Of a stretch of 64,000 bases of DNA, positions 37,022 to 44,195 are shown piece after piece. The stretch lies in NCBI RefSeq assembly GCF_018141665.1, contig NZ_CP067976.1:1178001-1242000 (forward strand), in the 5' to 3' direction. Each line of letters starts with the position of its first letter. Position 1 is the stretch's first letter. Below the pieces are notes generated by a model. That model made no database searches. It was not told the origin of the DNA and was given only the letters and a program-made list of their open reading frames with translations. The translations under genes were made by a program, and so were the position numbers. This DNA is from Wolbachia endosymbiont of Spodoptera picta. Lineage in GTDB: Bacteria > Pseudomonadota > Alphaproteobacteria > Rickettsiales > Anaplasmataceae.

Positions 37022-37405
37022 ATGAGTTATAATGAGAAAATTTTAGATCATTACGAAAATCCAAGGAATGTTGGTTCTCTGGATAAAAATGATCCAAATG
37101 TTGGTACTGGTTTAGTTGGTGCACCATCATGCGGAGATGTAATGAAACTGCAAATAAAGGTCAACGATAAAGGTGTTATTGAAGACGCAAAATTTAAAAC
37201 TTTTGGTTGTGGTTCTGCTATAGCTTCAAGTTCTTTGCTTACAGAAATGATCAAAGGAAAAACTATTGAGAATGTAACAAAGATAAAGAATACTCAAATA
37301 GTGGAAGAATTGTCTTTGCCGCCAGTAAAGATACACTGTTCAGTACTTGCTGAGGATGCTATAAAAGCTGCTATTCATGATTATCAAAATAAACAAAAAC
37401 ATTGA
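37022..37405 (+). CDS. iscU: Fe-S cluster scaffold IscU
   Basis: IscU is the scaffold on which 2Fe-2S clusters are built. The 127-residue protein has the three ligand cysteines Cys37 (GAPSCGDVMKLQ), Cys63 (KTFGCGSAIASSS) and Cys106 (PVKIHCSVLAEDAI); the LPPVK motif that HscA recognises is at about 99-103. It is first in iscU-iscA-hscB-hscA. iscS and iscR are not adjacent upstream in this window, where ftsY is found instead. iscA begins immediately after. Confidence 0.96.
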   Translation: MSYNEKILDHYENPRNVGSLDKNDPNVGTGLVGAPSCGDVMKLQIKVNDKGVIEDAKFKTFGCGSAIASSSLLTEMIKGKTIENVTKIKNTQIVEELSLPPVKIHCSVLAEDAIKAAIHDYQNKQKH

Positions 37406-37410
37406 GGAAT

Positions 37411-37797
37411 ATGAGTGAATTTCAAGGAGTAAATTCTGTTAAAAAACCTATCACTCTAACTGCAAATGCAGTAGAGAGGGTAAGGTTTTTATTGGACAAA
37501 AAGAAGCATGCTAACCTTGAAGAAGCAATAGGAATAAGAGTTCTAATTAAGCAAAAAGGATGCTCTGGTTTAAAATATGATATTGAATATGCATATGATG
37601 TTCGTCCTTTGGAGTCGGTAATTGAAGAAAGCTGCAGTGATGATCAAAAAGTCAAGGTGCTGATCGATCCAAAATCTATCATGTTTATCCTTGGCTCTGA
37701 AATGGATTATGTAGAGGAAAAATTCTCATCAGGTTTTATTTTCAAAAATCCTAATGAGAAAGGAAAATGTGGTTGTGGAGAGAGTTTTCATGTCTAG
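37411..37797 (+). CDS. iscA: Fe-S cluster carrier IscA (HesB family)
   Basis: A-type carrier that passes Fe-S clusters to target enzymes. From the ATG at 37411 the protein has ITLTANAVERVRFLL, the first ligand Cys in IKQKGCSGLKYDIEYA and the C-terminal CGCGESF pair that completes the three-Cys site. The length is slightly greater than Escherichia coli IscA because of a loop in the middle. A TTG at 37402 overlapping the iscU stop is an alternative start. The stop overlaps the hscB start. Confidence 0.92.
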   Translation: MSEFQGVNSVKKPITLTANAVERVRFLLDKKKHANLEEAIGIRVLIKQKGCSGLKYDIEYAYDVRPLESVIEESCSDDQKVKVLIDPKSIMFILGSEMDYVEEKFSSGFIFKNPNEKGKCGCGESFHV

Positions 37798-38248
37798 CAA
37801 CCATTTCACATTATTTGGAATTGAACCGGCTTTTAACATCAGCTTTGATGAGCTGGAGAAAAGATATATTGAGCTAAGCAAAACTGATATAAATGAAAGA
37901 GAGTCCAAAAATATGGAAAATATCAACAAAGCTTATCAGGTACTGAAGTCACCGCTAAAGCGTGCCGAACATTTGTTGGATCTTTTTGACGTACAAAGCA
38001 AAAAAGAGCATCTTGATCCTGAAATATTAAATGAATCAATGGAAATAAGAGAATACTTTCTAGACTGCGATGATTTACAATTTGCAAGTAGGATGATTGA
38101 TGAAAAGGTAAAAGATTGTACTAAAAACCTAATTAATGCTTTTGCTACAAAAAATTTTGATGAAGCTTCTACGCAAGTTTTTAGATTGAGATATTTATAT
38201 AAGTCATTTGAGGAGATAAAGGAAAATGCGGCCAGTTCAAATTTCTGA
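37790..38248 (+). CDS. hscB: Co-chaperone HscB, lacking the HPD motif
   Basis: HscB delivers IscU to HscA. The protein starts MSSNHFTLFGIEPAFNISF, like HscB, and has the conserved NINKAYQVLKSPLKRAEHLL helix and a C-terminal three-helix domain. But the J-domain loop that should carry His-Pro-Asp is replaced by YIELSKTDINERESKN, so the residues that stimulate the Hsp70 ATPase are missing and the J-domain is shorter than usual. The frame has no break. I chose the ATG at 37790, which overlaps the iscA end; the end overlaps hscA by 23 bases. Confidence 0.85.
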   Translation: MSSNHFTLFGIEPAFNISFDELEKRYIELSKTDINERESKNMENINKAYQVLKSPLKRAEHLLDLFDVQSKKEHLDPEILNESMEIREYFLDCDDLQFASRMIDEKVKDCTKNLINAFATKNFDEASTQVFRLRYLYKSFEEIKENAASSNF

Positions 38249-40127
38249 ACCAAGTTCAAATGAGGTAGTTTTTGGTATAGATCTTGGAACTACTAACTCT
38301 TTAATTGCCATGGTAAATAAAGCTGGCAATGTAGAAATATTTAAAGATGAGCAAGGTCGTGAACTATTACCTTCTGTCATTTCATATGAAAAGGATGTAC
38401 TAAAAGTAGGCTACGATGTTGGCGAAAACGCTATCTGCTCTATAAAACGCTTAATGGGTAAAAGTGTTAAAGACTTGCATAAAGAAGGTATCAATTGTGA
38501 AATAGATAACGAAAGTGAAAAAGTTATTAGGGTAAAATGCTCAGAAGAAAAGTATCTCACTCCTATTGAGATCTCTGCTGAGATACTAAAAACTCTATGC
38601 AAGAGGGTAAAAAAATTCACAGGGATGAAAGTTAACAAAGCAGTGATTACTGTACCAGCTTATTTTGATGATTCAGCACGTAACGCAACCAAATATGCAG
38701 CAAAATTAGCTGGCATAGATGTTCTTCGCCTCATTAATGAACCAACCGCTGCAGCACTTTCTTACTCCATTAAAAAGAACAATAACAGTGGCATATATGC
38801 AGTTTATGACCTCGGTGGTGGAACATTTGACATTTCAATATTAAAATTACATCAAGGAGTGTTTCAAGTTCTTGCAGTTGGTGGTGATACTAAACTTGGT
38901 GGTGATGATTTTGATCATCTACTTAGTTTAATCGTGCTTGAAAAGTATAGAGAACAGGTAGGTTTAAATAAAAAATGCTCTAGTGTCATCCCAGTGCTCC
39001 GACACTGGGATCCAGAAAGTTTGATTGCAAGTGAACACACCAGAAAGTTATATAATAAGAACTGGATTCCAGTGTCAAGCACTGGAATGACACCATCTGA
39101 TACAACTACCTACAAATTACAACATTCATACACTAAAACTGGTATCTGCAATATACGTGCTATAAAAGAGTACCTAAGTGAAGATACCTCTGGCACTTTT
39201 GAATTCAGCATCAATGGTGAATTATTTAAGTGCAAAATTACCAAAGAAGAATTCGAGCAAGCAATCAGTCCTTTGGTTAATAAGACTATAAATATAGTTA
39301 CTCGTACTATAAGCAACATAGATCTTAAAATCGATGATATAAAAGGGGTAATTTTAGTTGGTGGCGCAACTAGAGTGCCATTAGTGCAAAATTCACTAAT
39401 CAAGCTCTTTGGCAATAAAGTGCTGAATGATGTGGATCCGGACAAAGCAGTTGCCAATGGGGCAGCTTTGCAGGCTCATTATTTAACTTCAAACTCAAAA
39501 GATAGGAATATTCTCCTTGATGTGCTGCCTTTATCACTTGGCATAGAAACTATGGGGGGAATAGTTGAAAAAATTATACCAAGAAATACACCACTACCAG
39601 TTTCAGAAATAAAAGAGTTTACAACTTACGCTAACGGGCAAACAGCAATGAAAATTCACGTTTGTCAAGGAGAACGTGAAATGATAAAAGATAATAAATC
39701 TCTAGCACGATTTGAACTCAAAGGTATACCACAATTGCCTGCAGGTTCTGCAAAAGTTGAAATAGGATTTACAGTTAGCATTGATGGAATATTGACTGTC
39801 ACTGCAAGAGAAAAAACTACTGGAGTCGAACAGACAGTTGAAATAAATTCAAGCTCTGGCTTAAGTGAAGAAGATATTCAAGATATGGTCAATCAGTCAG
39901 TAAGTAACTTTGATGAAGACATGAAGGCTCGTTCCCTTGCAGAGGCTAAAATTAACGGTAACAAGCTCATACATCTAGTTGAAAATGTTTCCATTGAGCA
40001 AAAGTTAAAAATTTTACTACAGAACGCAAAAGACGCTTTACAGGAAAATGACTTAGACAACATTAATAATGCTATCTCTGAGTTAGAAAACTCTGCTTTA
40101 GAGTTATGCGAATCAGAAGACAGATAG
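38226..40127 (+). CDS. hscA: Fe-S chaperone HscA with in-frame repeat element
   Basis: HscA is the Hsp70 that acts on IscU. It has the full Hsp70 set: GIDLGTTNSLIA (about 17-28), AVITVPAYFDDSARNATK, YDLGGGTFDISILKL, GGDDFDHLL, VGGATRVPLVQ and a substrate domain with AEIKEFTTYANGQTAM-like KEFTTYANGQ. After residue about 252 there are about 40 foreign residues: VIPVLRHWDP and WIPVSSTGMT are translations of the palindromic element that is elsewhere intergenic (30 bases identical to 31861-31890, 35 identical to 34946-34980). Excluding them the protein has normal length. The insertion keeps the frame. It lies in the nucleotide-binding domain, probably at a surface loop. Confidence 0.93.
   Translation: MRPVQISEPSSNEVVFGIDLGTTNSLIAMVNKAGNVEIFKDEQGRELLPSVISYEKDVLKVGYDVGENAICSIKRLMGKSVKDLHKEGINCEIDNESEKVIRVKCSEEKYLTPIEISAEILKTLCKRVKKFTGMKVNKAVITVPAYFDDSARNATKYAAKLAGIDVLRLINEPTAAALSYSIKKNNNSGIYAVYDLGGGTFDISILKLHQGVFQVLAVGGDTKLGGDDFDHLLSLIVLEKYREQVGLNKKCSSVIPVLRHWDPESLIASEHTRKLYNKNWIPVSSTGMTPSDTTTYKLQHSYTKTGICNIRAIKEYLSEDTSGTFEFSINGELFKCKITKEEFEQAISPLVNKTINIVTRTISNIDLKIDDIKGVILVGGATRVPLVQNSLIKLFGNKVLNDVDPDKAVANGAALQAHYLTSNSKDRNILLDVLPLSLGIETMGGIVEKIIPRNTPLPVSEIKEFTTYANGQTAMKIHVCQGEREMIKDNKSLARFELKGIPQLPAGSAKVEIGFTVSIDGILTVTAREKTTGVEQTVEINSSSGLSEEDIQDMVNQSVSNFDEDMKARSLAEAKINGNKLIHLVENVSIEQKLKILLQNAKDALQENDLDNINNAISELENSALELCESEDR
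38982..39098. repeat. Palindromic element translated inside hscA
   Basis: Two dyads, one centred at about 39000 (arm ATCCCAGTG/CACTGGGAT) and the other at about 39078 (ATTCCAGTG/CACTGGAAT), border roughly 50 bases of spacer. The total of about 117 bases is a multiple of three. The element reads open in the hscA frame without a stop. Confidence 0.8.
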
Positions 40128-40130
40128 AGT

Positions 40131-40916
40131 TCATAAAACTTTGTGAAGTACCCTGTCAAATCTCAGAGCAATAGGTAACCTAAAATCAAACGGTAACCAA
40201 TCAACTTTGCCTAATTTAAACGATAAACCAACCATGCTTACGCGCCCAACTATATTTTCAGTTGGTATTAACCCAATTTCAGAAAACCTGCTATCAAAAG
40301 AATTATTTCTATTGTCTCCCATAACAAAAAATTGATCATCAGGCACATAATAAACTGGAGTATTGTATGATAACTTGTTAGAAAGATTATCTATTAGAAT
40401 TTCATGCTCCTTGCCGCTCGGGAGTGTTTCGATGTATCTTGCTATATTACGCTTTGACTCATAATCAAAAAAATTTTCAATTTGTCTTCGCTTTACTTTC
40501 TGATCATTTAAATATAACTCCCCCTCTATCATTTGCACTTTATCGCCCGGTATTCCTACTACCCGCTTAACAAATCTAATGCTGTCATTTCTTGTAGGCT
40601 TGAAAACTATTATATCACCACGCTCCGGAGGGGTATAAAAGATTCTACCGCTAAAGATGTTTGGAGAAAATGGAAAAGAGTGTTTACTATAACCATATGA
40701 ATATTTACTAGTAAAAATATAATCTCCCTCAAGTAGAGTGCTTTTCATTGAACCAGAAGGAATATGAAATGGCTCAAATAAAAAACTACGTATTGATAGC
40801 GCAATTAGTAGCAAAAAAAACAGTGAAGATAAAAACTTTCTCGTTCTTGCTATCCGGTTCTCTCTCAATTCTTTCAATTTTATTTTCTTTATAAATTTAA
40901 GCTTATCATAACACAT
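40131..40916 (-). CDS. lepB: Signal peptidase I
   Basis: Cleaves Sec signal peptides at the outer face of the inner membrane. One N-terminal helix (FLSSLFFLLLIALSIRSFLF, about 28-47) is followed by the catalytic Ser56 in IPSGSM and Lys117 in RFVKRVVG; box GDNRNNSFDSR is the third family signature. The 261 residues are typical for alphaproteobacteria with one TM. It converges with hscA (3 bases apart), so the two share a downstream region. Confidence 0.95.
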   Translation of the reverse strand: MCYDKLKFIKKIKLKELRENRIARTRKFLSSLFFLLLIALSIRSFLFEPFHIPSGSMKSTLLEGDYIFTSKYSYGYSKHSFPFSPNIFSGRIFYTPPERGDIIVFKPTRNDSIRFVKRVVGIPGDKVQMIEGELYLNDQKVKRRQIENFFDYESKRNIARYIETLPSGKEHEILIDNLSNKLSYNTPVYYVPDDQFFVMGDNRNNSFDSRFSEIGLIPTENIVGRVSMVGLSFKLGKVDWLPFDFRLPIALRFDRVLHKVL

Positions 40917-41114
40917 AAAAGTGGTAATGTGAAATTTTACTCATGGGTGTTATTGCTCTTTTCGAAAGTCGAAATAAGCCCTTAAGTAATTGACAGTGAT
41001 TGATAACCAATAGACATCATTTGCTATGCAATATTGTATAAATCACAATGCTAGTTTTACTGAAAATTATACTATTTTAGATATAATTATAATATTTAAA
41101 CTTAAGGTATAGGG

Positions 41115-41471
41115 ATGAACCCTACAATTAGAAAGGTTTTTTGTATTCTACTTATAGTATTATTTATTTCTTTTTCTCATGTTGGAAGTGCTGCTAACTC
41201 TAATGACGATACAACTGCTCAAGTAATATGTAATATTATTGGCTACGTTTGGGGAATAGGTGGACCGCTTATGACCGTAGTGATAATAGGAGCAGCTTTA
41301 CTTGCAATATTTGGTAGAATGCCGTGGCCTGCTCTTTTCGCCCTCGGTGTATTTTGCGCTGTGTTTTTTGGCGCTAAAACTATTGTCATAAAAGTAATGG
41401 GTGGTATAAACTCTACAAATGCCTCTTTTATGGAAGAATGTGGAACGGGAGATAAAAAAAAGAGTCAATAG
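41115..41471 (+). CDS. virB2: T4SS pilin-like protein VirB2
   Basis: TrbC/VirB2 proteins form the pilus or surface component of type IV secretion systems. The 118-residue protein has a long signal peptide (FCILLIVLFISFSHVGSAA) and two hydrophobic segments in the mature part (GPLMTVVIIGAALLAIFGRM and LFALGVFCAVFFGAKTIVIK), the usual VirB2 hairpin. It is isolated from the virB8-D4 operon by 13 kb. Short tail with Cys and Lys. It ends 2 bases from the converging pdhB gene. Other virB2 paralogs are common in this family of bacteria. Confidence 0.85.
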   Translation: MNPTIRKVFCILLIVLFISFSHVGSAANSNDDTTAQVICNIIGYVWGIGGPLMTVVIIGAALLAIFGRMPWPALFALGVFCAVFFGAKTIVIKVMGGINSTNASFMEECGTGDKKKSQ

Positions 41472-41473
41472 GA

Positions 41474-42472
41474 CTATTTCTTTCTAAAGCAGACTTGGTG
41501 CACAGCTTCAACTATATTTTCCACTTGTGGTAATGCTTTCTTTTCTAGGTTTGCAGCATAAGGTAAGGGGACATCCTTGCCGGTTACCCGTACAACCGGA
41601 GCGTCAAGGTAGTCAAATCCTTGTTCCATAACCATGGCTGAGAGTTCTGCTCCTATTCCTGCAAATGGCCAACCCTCTTCTATGCTTACTAATCTATTGG
41701 TCTTCTTAATAGAGTTAATAACTGTTTCAGTGTCAAGTGGTCTTAAGGTTCTGAGGTCGATAACTTCAGCTTCTATTCCTTCACTAGAGAGTAAATCTGC
41801 TGCATTTAACGCATCCATTAGTTTCAATGAAAAAGCAGTGATAGTTACATCCTTTCCTTCCCGTATAACAGCAGCTTTGCCTATCTCAAGTAGATAATCT
41901 TTATTTGATAGCTCAGAATCAGGAATCTCATGTTCATGCCCATAAGCGATCTCGTTTTCTAGAAATATTACTGGATTAGGATCACGAATTGCAGCTTTAA
42001 GCAGACCTCTGCAATCAGAGGCAAAGTAAGGTGCTATTACTTTCAAACCTGGAACATGCGAATACCAAGATGCAAAGCACTGAGAATGTTGTGCGGCAAC
42101 TCTTGCTGCAGCTCCATTTGGTCCACGAAACACTATAGGGCATCCAAGTTGTCCACCTGACATATAATTTGTTTTTGTTGCGGAATTCACAATTTGGTCA
42201 ATAGCTTGCATAGAAAAATTAAAAGTCATAAACTCAACAATAGGTTTGAGCCCAGCAAACGCTGCTCCAACAGCAAGACCAGCAAATCCATGTTCGGTAA
42301 TAGGTGTATCAACTACCCTATTTTCTCCGAACTCTTTCAGTAATCCTTTTGTTACTTTATAAGCACCATCATACTCTGCAACTTCTTCACCCATGATAAA
42401 TACATCAGGGTCATTTTGCATTTCTTCTCTGATTGCCGTGCATAACGCTTCTCTTACACTTAAGCTTGCCAT
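41474..42472 (-). CDS. pdhB: Pyruvate dehydrogenase E1 component, beta subunit
   Basis: With the alpha subunit it forms the thiamine-dependent E1 of pyruvate dehydrogenase. The 332 residues from the ATG at 42472 begin MASLSVREALCTAIREEM, the family start, and show VFIMGEEVAEYDGAYKVTKG, TPITEHGFAGLAVGAAFAG, then GPNGAAARVAAQHSQ and EEGWPFAGIGAE. The TTG at 42493 would add seven residues. There is no N-terminal lipoyl domain, so it is the short form. The pdhA gene is not in the window. Confidence 0.94.
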   Translation of the reverse strand: MASLSVREALCTAIREEMQNDPDVFIMGEEVAEYDGAYKVTKGLLKEFGENRVVDTPITEHGFAGLAVGAAFAGLKPIVEFMTFNFSMQAIDQIVNSATKTNYMSGGQLGCPIVFRGPNGAAARVAAQHSQCFASWYSHVPGLKVIAPYFASDCRGLLKAAIRDPNPVIFLENEIAYGHEHEIPDSELSNKDYLLEIGKAAVIREGKDVTITAFSLKLMDALNAADLLSSEGIEAEVIDLRTLRPLDTETVINSIKKTNRLVSIEEGWPFAGIGAELSAMVMEQGFDYLDAPVVRVTGKDVPLPYAANLEKKALPQVENIVEAVHQVCFRKK

Positions 42473-42532
42473 TTGTAAATCTGTAAATTTCAACTGAAAT
42501 AACTATATCAAAATTACCAGGAAGCGCACAAG

Positions 42533-43870
42533 TTAAGTTTTACAAGCATCATGTTGCATTGAGCATTGAATACTTACTTCTTTTAATTCAGTAGGTTGCG
42601 GTGATAGTGCGTATGTAACTCCACCGACTATCAATGAAGACATCACAGAAGTTGCAATCATCAATAGAATTGGTAATTGGAAGGCTACACTAAAGGCAAC
42701 ACCTACTGTCAACATGATTGCAAAGTTTACAGAAGCAATTTTTAAGAAAGACAGTTGTGCTTTTTCTGTTTTTTCTAGTAATACTTTATTTGCTTTGGTT
42801 TTGCTTAATTCACTATTAAGTGTTGTATTTTTACTTTTTAGATCTTGTATTTGTTGTTTTAGTGATTGATTCTCTTCACTGAGTTTATCAAGTACTTCTA
42901 ACCTATTCTCATGTCCAGCTAAGTCACTCTTTAATTTTTCTAGTTCTTTCTCAACATGTTTTAATTCTTTACCTGGCTTTTCTAACTTCCGAATTTGTCT
43001 ATCTTGCAACTGAATTTGAGGTTGCAGACTTTCTAAAATTTGGTCATTAACTTCATTAGCTGCTCCATCGTTATTTATTTCAGAGCAGAAAGAAGTATCA
43101 AATGTAGCCTCAGACTCTAGACCGCTGTCGTCACTACTAACACTTTCACCAGTAATAGAATGAGAAGCGATTTGCTCACTCTGAATATTATCATTATTCC
43201 CTTTCCTTCTTTCATTCCACATTTGTATTTCCACTGCTATTGATTTTTCTCTATCATTTCCTAATTTAGTAATTCCATTCACAAATGAACTGACTCGAGT
43301 TATATTATCATTCTGAGATGAGTGGTCACAACTTCCTTCTCCAACTTGGATGTGAAAGCCTTTTATCTTCTTTCGCGAATGATTTTCTTCTGCCTCCTCT
43401 AACATTTGTACTATCGCTTCCTTATTTTCTGTATTACCTACCACCTCCCTTGGAGTCTTATTTTTACTTTTTAATGAAGGATTCACTCGATCATCACTTA
43501 GTAGTTGTTTTACCATGCTTTCATGTCCACAAGAAGCAGCAATATGCAAAGCAGTTATTCCATCATTTCTAGATCCATCTTTTACTCGAGCGCTAACACT
43601 TGCTTTCTTTTTCATTAGAAATTCCGCTATCAAAAGATTGTTGCATGCTGTAGCAAGATGTAACAACGTCCAATCTTCTGCAGCTTCTTCTGAAATTTTT
43701 ATACTAAATTGATGTTCTTTACTAAAATTTTTACTAAACTTGTTGTACTCTCCTGCATCTTTTCCTTTTAACTCATTCTTTATTTTTTCAAGTAAATTAT
43801 CTTCATCCAAATCGCTACTTTCACTTACCTCATTTATTATTTCAAAAAACTTCTCCTTCTCTATTGCCAT
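42533..43870 (-). CDS. Ankyrin-repeat protein with coiled coil and membrane hairpin
   Basis: Order of parts: a charged N-domain of about 65 residues, ankyrin repeats at about 66-165 (DWTLLHLATACNN, GITALHIAASCGHESMVKQLL), a Ser/Asn/Asp-rich linker, a long coiled coil (about 285-375) and two membrane helices at about 378-425 ending SLIVGGVTYALSP. The N-domain resembles that of the ankyrin protein at 48646-49704 (DNLLEKIKNELKGKD against DNVINKIKEVLRRED), and the end resembles the protein at 6003-6752. Ankyrin proteins in Wolbachia are candidate host-interaction proteins; here the hairpin would place it in a membrane. Confidence 0.8.
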   Translation of the reverse strand: MAIEKEKFFEIINEVSESSDLDEDNLLEKIKNELKGKDAGEYNKFSKNFSKEHQFSIKISEEAAEDWTLLHLATACNNLLIAEFLMKKKASVSARVKDGSRNDGITALHIAASCGHESMVKQLLSDDRVNPSLKSKNKTPREVVGNTENKEAIVQMLEEAEENHSRKKIKGFHIQVGEGSCDHSSQNDNITRVSSFVNGITKLGNDREKSIAVEIQMWNERRKGNNDNIQSEQIASHSITGESVSSDDSGLESEATFDTSFCSEINNDGAANEVNDQILESLQPQIQLQDRQIRKLEKPGKELKHVEKELEKLKSDLAGHENRLEVLDKLSEENQSLKQQIQDLKSKNTTLNSELSKTKANKVLLEKTEKAQLSFLKIASVNFAIMLTVGVAFSVAFQLPILLMIATSVMSSLIVGGVTYALSPQPTELKEVSIQCSMQHDACKT

Positions 43871-44195
43871 AACCTTTCCCTCTAAATTTATTTTTATCTC
43901 TGCATAATCTCACAAAAAAGTTAAATTTATCAAAATTCTATATTTTATATAAAATAAAATTTCCTGTTTCCAAAAATTGGTAAGCATGTTTTTGATGAGA
44001 TTGTAGAAAACATACTTTTATGACACCATTTATTGTACGAACTAACTTGGCGAAAACAGATGTTTATATAGTTGTGTGGCAAAATGTTTTGCACTAGTTG
44101 TGCTATCTCGTTTTCCGTAATAGTTGAAAAAATTAGTAGAAAGTTGTTGTAAGTTTATGTATTTTGAGGCTGTAATGGTCAAAGGTACATGAAGT
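43871..44195. other. Divergent intergenic region without gene
   Basis: 325 bases between the ankyrin gene and uvrA. Both genes start here, so it must contain two promoters, but I cannot single out a convincing -35/-10 pair. No repeat of the palindromic family is present. Confidence 0.5.
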
